Notes: generated from the sequence alone by a model not told the origin. A stretch of 64,000 nucleotides of DNA from Topomyia yanbarensis (GCF_030247195.1 NC_080670.1:92670661-92734660); one strand, 5' to 3'. Positions 11,678-22,357 are shown, counted from the first letter of the stretch. Made by a program: numbers and translations.

Positions 11678-11763
11678 CTTATTACTATTATATTATGAAT
11701 AAAATGTTTATGTTCTTCATTCAATTCAATATAAATGGAAAACTCAATTCCCTTCAGGGACTA

Positions 11764-13050
11764 TAGGGTAATTTGGGGAGAGATGCCGCACATTTCTTAA
11801 AATCGATCCTGCATCGAAGTTAACCATTCAATATTTGATAAAATCATTTTTATCAATTGCAACAAATTTTAAAAACACTGTGAAATGGTTTTTTTCATGA
11901 AAAAAAATTCATCAAATTTCCATGAACATTTTTTTAAAAAAAGGTCATTGCGAGAGAGATGCCGCATGTGCGCACCATGGTCACAAACTGAAAAATGGTG
12001 AACAAAAATATTTTTAGCTATCATTGATGTTTTTGTGATTGGGGGTCTTCAACTGAGTTTGATTACACCTATAAATCGGCCAGCACTTTCATTTTTCTTA
12101 AGGGGGTAATACCATTTCCAGAAACATTTTTTTATTCAACATTTTAAAAATATTTTATTTTTGCAACCTTGTGTAACGGTTTAGTTGGAGTAACTTAATT
12201 AAGGGTACTGTTTATTTATATGTTTGTACGAGCGATATATTGGTAGGTGTTCCTTAAAAGCAGTTTTTGGTTGTAATGTATTTAGATAACTTTGGTTTGT
12301 TCTCGAAAGATTCATATTAAAAAGCATCAATTCATCGAAATTTTCATTTTTATGCCAAGATTGACATCACTACAAATCAACTCCGTTTACTAAAATTAGT
12401 GCCTGAAACTTTAAAGAATAAACCGAAGTAACTAATACTTAGATACATATCGCCCGTTTAAATATATAAATAAATAGACTCATATTCCTATATGCCGCTG
12501 TTTTAGGTCCGTTTATTTGTGGATATACCTTATTAATAATCTATACCTGACGCAAATGATCATTTAATGACATTTCGAGGTGAAAAAAATACATTTTATC
12601 TACGTATACTCCGCCATCGAGTGCGGCATCTCACCCGCAATTTTGATGCGGCATCTCTCCCAATTGTATGGAAGAGATGCCGCACGACGACATTTTCCTC
12701 TGAAATTATGGATGACCGTGCTCATGATCAGAATGCCTTCTAAAAGGTCCCAGCTACTCAACCGATACACGATTTACCAAAAAAAAATCGAAAAATTAAA
12801 AAAAAGAAAAAGAAATTTTAATGTGGTAATGAAAAACTTTCGACACCCCGTGATGCAACTGGACGCACATAAATATTAATAAAAACTTTGTAAGTTAATA
12901 AAAAGGATTATTTTATCTCCATCTCCAGTGTTGTAATTCTTCAAAAGACAAACTCACAATATCATATTACCGTATAAAAGTGACCCTACATACGAGATAT
13001 AGAAAGTGCGGCATCTCTCCTGACGCGGCATCTCTCCCGAAATTACCCTA
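11764..13050. mobile_element. TA-flanked MITE with GGGGAGAGATGCCGC ends, copy 2
   Basis: Paralogue of 4216-5234 with the same TIRs and internal GAGAGATGCCGC motifs. It contains about 260 bp more (12167-12425), beginning after TTTTTGCAACC and ending at GAAGTAACTAATAC. The phrase GTAACT occurs near both edges of that difference, so a microhomology deletion in copy 1 is as likely as an insertion in copy 2. Confidence 0.7.
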
Positions 13051-16000
13051 TAAATTGAGCTTGGGCAAAAAATAAAAAAAATATTGCGTATATTTGAAGT
13101 ACATATCATTAATTGCGTTTATTCAAATGTTCATGCCGATCTGAGAACTAGAACTAAAATTGCAGCTTTTGATAACACGCTACCTCAGTGCGATTATTTC
13201 GATATGGACTCTTTCTAAACGTGACCTCGCAGTGAGCAACATATTTCGGATACCGTTGGACTCACAATAGCTATTGATTGAACAAAGGATTTTGATTTGC
13301 ATCATTATTACTAATCCTAATGCCAAAAAACAAATTAGAAAGTTCCCTAGTAACAATTTTAGTTTTATGATAGTTTTATAGCCCCTCAAAAACATACATT
13401 ACACTTGTAGCGTGCTATAAAACTTCAATTGTTACTTGGGTTATCAATAACGGATTTTTTAAGGAAAATCGTCACCATTACTGAGTGTAGTGAAAAATAT
13501 AACTCGAATAAATGATTTTCTACCGTTCTGAAATATTCAGTGTGTTCAAAGTGGATTGTCAGTATCGTACGTAGGAGTTTTTTGAGCAATTTTTTGTCGA
13601 TTTTTATGACATTTTCTAATAAAAAGGGTGCATTTTGTTGGAAAATAGAAATGTCTAAAAACCCTACGTACGTCGCTTTCTATTGTTCTAAGGAATCGAA
13701 AAATCTTTTGTTTTTGGCTCTAGATCAAAGATTACGGGAGCTAGATTTCCGGCAATGGACCAAAAGAACTCGCCTGTTGGAAAATACTATCCAACCGCTG
13801 TTGAAAATAGTTGACAAATTCATTATTTGTACATCAGAACTTGTATTATAAATCGTAATTTACGGGATCTCGATTCCTCGTTACAATGCGTCAACTGAAA
13901 TTGAAGAAACATGCCTATTTTTTCGTGCCCTACAATGGTGTAACCCCTTATTAAAATTTTGCAATCTTTGTTAGAGAAAATAATATTTATCAGGTAGCCT
14001 TTTGAAGATTCTAACAAACAATATCACCAGAAAACCCGTTTTAACAAATTCTGTAGCACGCTAAAATAAAAAATGTACAACGAAAAGATTTTTTTTAGAA
14101 AACCGCAGAAAAAAGTTACGGAAAATGAAATCTTTATTGTTTCATTAATTTCAACAAGAATTACGAACTGCACTTTTTCCGCCAATTAGGTATTACAAAA
14201 ACTAAATAGTCTTTGACTTCTCCTTTTTGTGAAGATTTCCAAGGAAAATTTTTATTTTAGCATTTCCAATGTTATTACAAAACCATACATTTTCAAATAA
14301 CTAGAACTTTTCCTATCCAAAAATCACGAAAACATGTTTTTTTTGTCTGCTAAAGCAGTCCACCCCCTTAATTGTATCTATTAATTTAGGACACTTTTTA
14401 ACACAAACTACCCAAACAAACGAACGAATGAGAGAAGAATGGTTAACAATCAAAGTGGTTTATGTATTGTCACCAATACAAAGACAAATAAAATTTGTGA
14501 GACAATGGTCCTACAAATATAACTATAGCCTCTAATTTTCATTTAAGTTAGGTCTTAGAAGAAAAATTTCACACTGTTAGGTGGGTTTTTATGGAAAATG
14601 TGCTCAGCATCAATTATTTAAGCTTCCAAAATATGTTCTGATCTCATCCTTTTCCGTTTCCGAAATAAAATTTGGATGGTGTATTAAAACTATATTGAAC
14701 AATAAAAAACATGCTGTAACTTTTAAAGCATACAAGACAGACACTTGGTGTCTTCAGTAAAGATGTTGGCAGAAAAGCTATAAATTTGCAGAAGACATCA
14801 TCTCAATATAATCACAAAGACATTTTTTTAAATATTTCGTTTATAGGGGGTTAATATGTAAAAACACAATACCAAAAGAAAGACCATATTACATCCAAAT
14901 TCTCCGAAGGTGCCATTGACCTCAACTTAGCCAACTCCATTTTTACCCATTCAAACATTAATATCTTAGAAACTAAACATCAAAATCAAAAACAAATCAA
15001 TAGCGTGCTGTCTGGGTGTTAGGATTTTTAGTTGAAATTGGTTTGGATAACATCGGTTCAGCCAATGCTAAGAAACACGAATGAGAGTTTGCCACATACT
15101 TACTCTTGCACATACACACAGAGTCCGAGTAGATATCGATAAAACTGGGAGTTAAACGGCTCAAGAAAGCGGGTATCAGTGTCGGGAGAAATTCCTCCAT
15201 CGAAAAACTCAGTGAGGTAGGGTGAGTTCACCGCTGTGGACTATCCTAGAAGATCGTAATAAGGCTGGCAGCTTATTGACAATCGGAAATCAGCAGCTAA
15301 ACGGCTTACTGAGACAAGAGCAAAACGGTAACGTAATAGATGGAGAAGAAAAGCAAGAGAAGAATGGAGAGCTAAATGGACTCAAAGGACGAGCCATTTC
15401 ATGCCTCAAGTGAGGTTCCGAGATAGCTGCGAAAAACTCGTGAGCAAAAGAAATAGGTGCGAAGAAAGCACAACGCCCCTCTCTCTCATAAAATAATACC
15501 TTGATGCAGTTCCGTGGGGAAGAAGGGCGAACAAAAAATAAGGAGTGTTGTAGTGGTAAGGTACGAAAGAGAGCCTCACACAGCACAACTACACGACAGG
15601 CCAAGCTTTTGAATCTTTTAAAACATTACTATAATAAACACAGAGAGAGCGAAACATTGACCTAAAACTTCGAGCCAAGTCGATTTGTATATAAGGAAAA
15701 AGTCTTGAAAGTTTGAGCGAGTTTTATGCATTTCTTTTATAAGAAATGCAAAACAACATAAATAATAACATGAGGAACGTGCCAATCGAGCCTATATATT
15801 CTAATAATAATGGGCTGGCTGACAAATTACAAGATTTCCTATGCCGAATATTATGATCAGTCAACTTACAGATTTTCTCAATCGCAACTAATACCGACTT
15901 TCCTCTGTCATCGATTTGTTCTGACTGTTTTACGATTAATGAATTATAATTATCAGCTCTTTAAAAATGTTTTTTTCGATTTCTCATAAATTGCATGTAG

Positions 16001-16389
16001 TACAGCAAATTAGCCTTTTTATGTTGCTAGTGGTCTTTGAAAAACGTACAAATAACACTCAAATGGAAACAGTTTTGCGCTTATATTTACACGTAACGAT
16101 GATCAATTGAGAACTAATTCTAAAGTCTCACTTGTCGAGAAGAATAGATATTAAATATATAAAGCACTATATAAAATCTGCCTAAAATACTATCATCAGG
16201 ATGTTTACATTGAATCTAGGTGCATCAAGGATCAATTTTATATATAATTTTGAGTATAACCTACCATAATAATAGTAAAAGAAATGCACAATTACATCAC
16301 TAGGTGAATGAATCTGCACGACAAACGAAACAGATTCTCTGGCGAATTTGTCAGAAAAAACATATACCTACAAATTTTCACTCATACAT
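13051..16389. other. Non-coding right part of the 13.7-kb element
   Basis: 13051-14235 duplicates 5235-6418. The single-copy stretch 14236-16389 is AT-rich. It has an inverted copy of the CCACCTAACAGTG tip near 14573-14590, and a TCTTCAGTAAAGATGTTGGCAG-like phrase near 14752 similar to repeats at 53.2 and 54.1 kb. The purine-rich stretch 15290-15420 gives long but motif-free frames on both strands. I see no transposase or host gene. Confidence 0.4.
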
Positions 16390-16553
16390 ACAACTGGTCG
16401 TACGACCAGTTTTTAAGCATGTCAAACTACCATACGACTCGACCGGGTTGTACGACAGAGGCGAAAATTGTTCAGACGGTCAAATCGTACGACCGGTCGT
16501 ACGATCGGTCGTACGACCCGTCGTACGACCAATCGTATCGTGTATGGCCTGTT
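16390..16553. repeat. Right subterminal region, dense TCGTACGA array
   Basis: Contains CTGGTCGTACGACCAG (about 16394) and a tight cluster at 16487-16535, where four TCGTACGA-type palindromes are spaced 10-14 bp apart. The terminal repeat CGTATCGTGTATGGCC follows. Spacing close to one helical turn suggests cooperative protein binding; this is inference. Frames crossing it encode artificial SYDRSYD-like repeats and are not genes. Confidence 0.7.
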
Positions 16554-16556
16554 TTA

Positions 16557-17254
16557 CCCGCAGACCATTACTTCATCGTCTCGGATAGTCTGAGTTCTAT
16601 TGACGCTATTGGCTCGATGAAACATGAAAAGGACTCCTCGTATTTTTTTTTGGGAAAATACGGGAGCTACTGAGTGCTTTATCTGACAAACCTTTCCAGA
16701 TTACCTTGGTATGGGTCCCTTCTCATTGCTCCATTCCGGGCAATGAGAAGGCGGACTCCTTAGCTAAGGCGGGTGCCCTAGAAGGTGACGTTTTTGAAAG
16801 ACCAATTTGCTTCCACGAATTTTTCAGTATTACTCATCAGAGAACTCTCGAAAGTTGGCAAACCTCGTGGAGCAATGGGGACCTAGGAAGGTGGCTACAT
16901 TCGATAGTCCCTAAGGTATCGACGAAACCTTGGTTCAAGGGGATGGATGTGGGTCGTGACTTCATTCGTGTGATGTCCCGACTCATGGCAAACCATTACA
17001 CGCTGGATGCACATCTCCGGCGTATTGGGCTCGTGGAAAGTGGTATCTGCGCTTGTGGCGACGGCTATCACGATATTGAGCACATTGTCTGGGCGTGCAC
17101 CGAGTACAGTTCCGCCAGATCTCGGCTTATGGACAACCTCCGGGCCCGAGGAAGACCACCCAACGTCCCGGTTCGAGATGTGCTGGCAAGTTGCGATGTC
17201 CTCTATATGTCCCTTATATACACCTTCATAAAAACCATCAATATAAAAATTTAG
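16557..17254 (+). pseudogene. RNase H C-terminal half and terminal Cys/His motif of non-LTR ORF2
   Basis: Continues the RNase H cut at 2864: PADHYFIVSDSLSSIDAI with the third catalytic Asp. After a frameshift in the T run near 16645 it reads KIRELLSALSDKPFQITLVW, then VPSHCSIPGNEKADSLAKAG with the conserved His and last Asp. The open frame 16706-17254 runs to the natural stop. It includes the C-terminal motif CACGDGYHDIEHIVWAC (CxC...H...C type) seen after RNase H in I/LOA-group ORF2. Apart from the frameshift this part is well preserved, so the element is not very old. Confidence 0.9.
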
Positions 17255-17820
17255 CTGCCCCTTCTTATTTCCTATCATTCTCAGAAACGCTCTCTTCCAC
17301 CTGTACCATACACATACCCACGAAGATTTGTTGGGACTCCAAGGCGACACAAAAAATCTCTGTCGAATGAGCCAACAAACACGGGACCTATAGTACGAAC
17401 ATCACACGCGCAACTCGAACTCTTTCCGATCTGCATCTGAGCCGTCTGGAGGAACCTCTGACGACTCGAGGAAGAACACCCGGCCTCCCTGTACATAATT
17501 CTTCTTGATGAAGGCCATCCGAGTCTACACCTTGTGCCGTTAATCTCCCGATGCCTGAAACTGAAAGTTAATAACTTTCTTCCCTGCCATCTTTGTCCAC
17601 CCTCCCTCCCCTGACTCTTATACCCAGAAGTATCACCCCTTACCCCCCCATTCTGTCTCTTCTAGTTCTAACTATTATATTATATAATCTCATTGAAAAT
17701 GCCCAACTCTACTACCACAAAAAATAACTAATAATTAATCTCCCCGAATCTTTACAAAATTAAATCACGCTCTCTAGTTATTCCTAGTTTTAAGATAGTT
17801 ATAAAAATTGTCCCCCTTAG
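17255..17820 (+). mobile_element. 3' UTR of the I/LOA-type retrotransposon, first part
   Basis: Follows the ORF2 stop. It is pyrimidine-rich and then AT-rich with no frame. It is interrupted at 17820 by a hAT insertion whose 8-bp target duplication is CCCCTTAG (17813-17820 and 21106-21113), and continues at 21114. Confidence 0.7.
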
Positions 17821-18904
17821 TAGAGATGGTCGGGTTCGGGTCTTTAGACCCGAAACCCGGACCCGACCCGAACCCGACGGGTTTCGGGTCGGGTTCGGGT
17901 TCTATAAATTTAAGCTTCTCGGGTTCGGGTCGGGTTCCGGGTTTTCAAATTTGAAATTCTCGGGCTCGGGTCGGGTCCGGGTTTTTAAAATTTTGAACTT
18001 TTGGGCTCGGGTCGGGTTCGGGTTTTCAAATTAGAAATTGTCGGGGTCGGGTTCGGGTTTTGAACAAAACTACCCAACCATTTCTTGACGCTGTTTGCGT
18101 CTATGTACAAAACCCAGTCTCTTTTTATACTTCGTGATACGAATGGAAGACTTTTAAATCGCTAGAATTCGTCGTATTTTATTTTTTAAAAGAATATTCA
18201 TGAGAGATCATTCAACAATACGTGTTTCACATCTAAAATCTCAGCGATTTATTTTTTATGATAATTAGTAATAAATCAAGTTAATAGGAATTTATCGGAA
18301 AATATTGGTTCAACTTTCTGTTTCAAAATATTAATTTCGACAGGTACTTTAAAACCGATACGTAGGCCGCGGTCTGAGTAAACGCGTAAAACTCGGCTGA
18401 AGTGTACAGCAAATTGTATCTAAAGCAAAGCGACTAGAAATCTACGGGAAGTAGAAATAATAAACACCAATCTATTGATCCGCTCCTGATTGGTCGTATT
18501 GACAGAGAGATGGTAGTATGGTGGCTATATTGAATAATAATTGTCCACTAACCCTACAACGGTTTCATGATTTTTTCTCTAAGTAACCGGTTTTTTGGGA
18601 TACATTCGTACCCCAGAACTACAGTCGCTCTAATATGCCTAATTTTTATTAAATTTATAATTAAATTGGATAGTTTTATTCTAAAACATAAAATTTTACA
18701 CAAGTTTCTCGCTTACTATGTATCGATGTTTTGCTTTTAAAAAAGATATAATGTTTTCGGGATTATGTACACATGACAAAACATTTACGTAAACGGTTTT
18801 GTACTTTAACAAACTTTAAGCGGGTACTGTTAAGTTGGTCAAATGCAACAAATAGGTTGTACCTGCTTTAATGGAAGTTTAATAATAATAAAATTGATTG
18901 ATGA

Positions 18905-19950
18905 TTTATTTATTTATTTATTTGTTTTATTTCCAACGGACCTCAGCGGTCTTATTGAAATTCTAAAGCTACTTGGTACAATTACGTTTACACAAAATAA
19001 CATAACAACATAATGAACATATTTTACAAGTATTTCACTAATTAAGCTAACACAATAAAACAAAATATTAAAACATCACAAATGTTATAGTATCAGTGCG
19101 GTTATGGTGTCCATGGATCTCCTGAATAATTCCTACGAAATTCTCGATACCGTATACCTCGTGGCCACGTTCCTCGAGAAAGAGCTTTTTCCTTCATTGA
19201 AGAGTGTAGTTGAATCCTGAATGACACAAAGTCGAGGGCTGTAGTGTCTTGCCAAGCCGGGACAAGCTTCTTAACCGCTAAAGGTATTTGGTTATCCAAG
19301 CATGTTGAAACAAGATTAGTTACTTGTTCTTCGCTGACGTCACTACAAATGTTCGAGAGAAATAACTCGAAATTTGTGCTGGGTTCTGAAATGCTAGCAG
19401 CCATGTTCGATTGCGTTGATGACAACGGGTGAACTCGCTCAATTTCAGTAATATTATTCGATGCCGATAATTCAACCAAGCTGTTCACAGATGCGTTCAA
19501 CTGATCGATACTGGACTGTAAGTGCGCAATCTCCTCATCGCGTTGCTTTTCACGTTGTGCATGAAATGATTCTAGAGATGAAATAGTGCCACGAAATCTT
19601 GCATTTTCCAACACGTCGCGGCACCTATCGCACATCCAGAAAACATTTGAGTTCTTGCATGCTTCAATTTCGTCTTCAGATAAACCAGTACATTTCTTGT
19701 GGAATACCCGCCAACCATCGCAAAAACCATCGCAAATCACTATTTCGATTTTTTCAACGTGAAGCGTACACTTCCCACAGTTAATTTCCATCTTTCAATG
19801 CAAAGCGTAAACAAATAGTATGAGGCGGGCGATCGTTGTTTCTGCAGTCAGCTTATAGCAAGAACACAAAAGACAAAAGGTTTCGCCGCTGGTGTTTGTT
19901 CGTCCCGTTAATTTTGTTTTAAAAACAGGCAAAACTTCCACTTTTTTAGT
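18905..19950 (-). mobile_element. ORF1-only non-LTR-type insertion
   Basis: On the minus strand this reads as a leader, a 229-residue ORF1 (19791-19102), a short 3' UTR (AAGACCGCTGAGGTCCGTTGG) and a 3' tail of about five AAAT/AATA units at 18905-18925. Several mosquito non-LTR elements and SINEs end in such simple tails. No ORF2 follows ORF1. The 5' limit is uncertain (between 19900 and 20120) and I could not find a target duplication. The layout resembles the half-LINE (HAL1) type of non-autonomous element. Confidence 0.6.
19102..19791 (-). CDS. PHD-finger ORF1 protein of CR1-like type (229 aa)
   Basis: An uninterrupted frame from an ATG. Residues 5-57 form a C4HC3 PHD finger: C5, C8, C20, C24, H31, C34, C54, C57, with WMCDRC closing it. 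Residues about 70-115 look like a coiled coil (SLESFHAQREKQRDEEIAHL). The C-terminal part has an acidic helix region and the block TALDFVSFRIQL, then TWPRGIRYREF. PHD finger plus coiled coil plus this block is the usual composition of ORF1 in CR1-clade and related insect elements, where ORF1 binds nucleic acid. No ORF2 lies downstream. The intact frame could mean recent activity in trans, or domestication. I see no promoter evidence and no intron. Confidence 0.7.
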   Translation of the reverse strand: MEINCGKCTLHVEKIEIVICDGFCDGWRVFHKKCTGLSEDEIEACKNSNVFWMCDRCRDVLENARFRGTISSLESFHAQREKQRDEEIAHLQSSIDQLNASVNSLVELSASNNITEIERVHPLSSTQSNMAASISEPSTNFELFLSNICSDVSEEQVTNLVSTCLDNQIPLAVKKLVPAWQDTTALDFVSFRIQLHSSMKEKALSRGTWPRGIRYREFRRNYSGDPWTP

Positions 19951-21113
19951 GACACGATACTATCCAGTTACGGTAAACGATTAACACTACGTAAAACTTC
20001 AGTTTGGCAATAAGTTAAATGTACTAAAACGATGGAAACACCGGAAAATTGGGTTTCTTACAGAGCAAACAAAAATACCGAACAGCACGGATCAACTTCA
20101 CACAATTTGATAAAGATTGCTTGCAGTTAAAATAAACTGTGGCGGAATAACAATGAGTGCAAATAGCTCTGGGGTACAAATGTACCCCACAAAACCATTC
20201 TAGGGATAAGATTTGCCAATGTATATTTTAAACGAAAATATAAAATAAAATGGTAATTAAATTTTAATGCTGCACGATTTATATTTTTGGCATAGTTGCG
20301 ATCCACGAGATGCTTTTCAACCATTGACAAAAAAGGGCGTTGTACCCGGGGACGATTTATCAATTCCCATATATTGAAATCACAAATTTGGTGGTACTGC
20401 TGTGGCCTATTACCATAGCTAATTTAATACATGTGATAAATCATATAAAACTGCCTTGCAGGAATGGTTTTTGATACAAAATTAGAAATTTTGATTAAGT
20501 ACGGGCAAGGTAGTTTGAAACTGTCACCGTTAAGTTTTTTGCTTCCCCATGAGTTAGCCACCGATTTATCCTACTTTCCGGTTAAGATATCGACGATTTG
20601 TAAGTTTCTCATAACATTACAAATTCGACATTCAATAATAGCAAATAAAAATGCGGATTCTACTCGCCAGTGATTCGTTTTGCCATAGGCAGATATAACT
20701 CAACGCGTATGGTGCTACTTCAAATTCGAGTGATTCTACTACTCGAAGATGAGCTAGGGTGTCTAAAATTAAAAATCTTCGAGATCTTTGGAGGATTCTC
20801 CGTACTAGCAAGTTGGGTTCGGATCGGGTTTCTCAAATTAAAAATTTTCGGGTTCGGGTCGGGTTCGTGTTTTCAAATTTTAAAATACTCGGGGTCGGGT
20901 CGGGTTCGGGTTTTATAAAATTTTCATTCTCGGGTACGGGTCGGGTCCGGGTTTTCTAATTTTAAAATTTTCGGGCTCGGGTCGGGTGCGGGTTTTTCAA
21001 TTTTTTTTAATGTCGGGCTCGGGTCGGGTTCGGGTTTTTCAATTTTCAAGCTCTCGGGTTCGGGTCGGGTTCGGGTTCGAAAAAATTGAAACCCGACCAT
21101 CTCTACCCCTTAG

Positions 21114-21385
21114 TTAAAACATATTTGCTTCTATAATCTTCCTGCTAAAAATGTCAAGCCATATTGGCATAAAAACTAAATGACCCCCCTAATCTTACGA
21201 AAATTATTTTACCCCCTTGTTTATATGTATAGCTATAAATTCTCCTTAGTTTAATTTAAAAAAATCAATATGTAATCCCCTAGTTTTAAATAATTTGAAA
21301 TGTAAAACAAACCAAGATTGGCACCTTTAAACTAACGCAAACCTGCCTTATCAAATAAACAAATTGAATAAAAAAAAATATAATG
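21114..21385 (+). mobile_element. 3' UTR of the I/LOA-type retrotransposon, end with poly(A)
   Basis: Resumes after the second CCCCTTAG (21106-21113) with the same AT-rich character as the DNA before 17813. It ends in AATAAACAAATTGAAT followed by a short A run (21371-21378). This is the probable 3' end of the outermost retrotransposon, giving it an overall span of about 20.7 kb with all insertions. Confidence 0.6.
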
Positions 21386-21414
21386 CTCCATATCTATACT
21401 ACGATTTAGAATAG

Positions 21415-22357
21415 TAGGGTAAGGTGGGGCAAATCCGACCTAGGAAATGGTTTTGGCTGTAAAATGTAAAATTTTACATCGGATGAAGTCGTTTTATATA
21501 CCAAATTAAAGGTTAGACTCCTGGGCAACTTTCTGTATATAGCATTTTATCTGGAATATTTTGAGATACAAGCGTTTTACAAAAATGTTCATTTTTGCTG
21601 TTTTCAAAAATGGTGGGGTAAACCCGACCCCCTATGTTTTTGGTTGATTTAGTGCAGATATTATTCAAATTTTATGGTTTTTCAATGATAAATCAATGAA
21701 TGTTGTGTTATTGAATTGTAACATGAAGAAAATGGAGTTCAATGTCAATCTTGGAATGCTAAACTCACGAGCAGTAGCACGTAATGATATTCCCATGTGC
21801 ATCGGAGCAATTGCTCGGCGAATACTATAATCATCACGTTTTTGTGTCTTTCGTTTGTAATTATGAACCATTTTAAATAAAAATACTAAATAATAACAAT
21901 ACAAATATATTTCAATTTAATAAATAAAACTTTTCTTAGCAAAAAAGCGGTCGGATTTACCCTAATATTTAGAGGTCGGATTTGCCCCACCGCGTCATTT
22001 TACATTACGTTGTAATTAAAAAAATATGAAAAAGGTTGAATTAAATTCATCTATGCACTTTGTAGGACTTAAATCAAAGAATTTAAAACCACTTACATTT
22101 ATTATGCAATCACTTTAACAATCATAAATATCCTATAGTCAATGATGCACAAAAGTCAAATCAAAAGTTGTAAAAACACACTTTTTGTCGTATGAGCATC
22201 TCAATGTAGACTAATAAAATGCTGTCATACCACCATTATGATTATTTTCGATGCTCTACACGACAACATTGATATTAGTTCGCGTAGTGCTTCTGATTTT
22301 TGGTAACAGAGGGGGGTCGGGTTTACCCAACGGTCGGATTTGCCCCACCTTACCCTA
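21415..22357. mobile_element. pogo-type element with GGGGCAAATCCGACC ends
   Basis: Inverted ends TAGGGTAAGGTGGGGCAAAT (both tips) continue into CCGACC, with TA at the boundaries. Internal copies of GGTCGGATTTGCCCC lie near 21975 and 22332. A minus-strand frame encodes the N-terminus of a Psq/CENP-B-type HTH protein (see next entry), linking these TIRs to pogo-like Tc1/mariner transposons. At 943 bp it cannot encode a full transposase. Confidence 0.85.
21665..21871 (-). pseudogene. Truncated pogo-type transposase N-terminus (Psq HTH)
   Basis: From the internal Met at 21871 the translation begins MVHNYKRKTQKRDDYSIRRA and continues with GISLRATAREFSIPRLTLN. The order NYKRKT, Y, LR-type AI helix, then G-SLRAxAREFxIPRxTL matches the Psq-type HTH at the start of pogo/Tigger/Jerky-like transposases, which binds the TIR. 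After about 45 residues the frame becomes unrelated and ends, so CENP-B-type HTH and DDE domains are missing. Confidence 0.75.

Larger units (their letters stand above)
6419..14235. repeat. Tandem duplication, unit 2 (7.8 kb with later insertions)
   Basis: This unit repeats 1257-6418, extended by a 2371-bp element at 9307-11677, about 260 bp at 12167-12425 and a roughly 16-bp flank difference near 11746. After 14235 the sequence diverges from what follows unit 1 (GAAGATTTCC here, GAAGATTGGC at the junction), so unit 2 joins the original right flank. The low divergence means the duplication is recent, or that two haplotypes were placed in tandem during assembly. Confidence 0.9.
2865..16553. 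mobile_element. 13.7-kb inserted element with TCGTACGA-rich inverted ends
   Basis: The ends are inverted: left GGCCCATACACGATACGA (2868 on) and right GGCCATACACGATACGA (read from about 16549 on the minus strand). The element splits an RNase H gene. Removing it together with one of the flanking TTA triplets (2862-2864 or 16554-16556) restores VIDTL-PADHYFIV in frame, so a 3-bp TTA target duplication is likely. A TTA or TAA duplication is typical of PIF/Harbinger elements, but these termini have a few extra bases and I see no transposase, so the family is inference. The size is inflated by an internal 5.16-kb tandem duplication and by nested elements. The interior is otherwise AT-rich and non-coding to my eye. 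Confidence 0.7.
17821..21105. mobile_element. hAT-type element with TCGGGT-repeat subterminal regions
   Basis: Perfect 16-bp TIRs TAGAGATGGTCGGGTT at both tips and an identical 8-bp flanking duplication CCCCTTAG are diagnostic of hAT. Inside each tip, about 250-280 bp (17835-18065 and 20815-21095) consist of phrases such as CGGGTCGGGTTCGGGTTTT separated by AT-rich spacers. No hAT transposase is seen, so the copy is non-autonomous. The interior carries an inserted or captured PHD-finger ORF1 on the minus strand. Confidence 0.9.

Noticed and set aside
15222..15604. Overlapping 63-104-residue frames on both strands
   Set aside because: Purine-skewed DNA with no motif; lies inside a transposon interior.
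16308..16673. 121-residue frame with SYDRSYD-type repeats
   Set aside because: Produced by translating the TCGTACGA palindrome array.
16895..17350. 151-residue minus-strand frame
   Set aside because: Antisense shadow of the RNase H C-terminal coding region, which has clear motifs on the plus strand.
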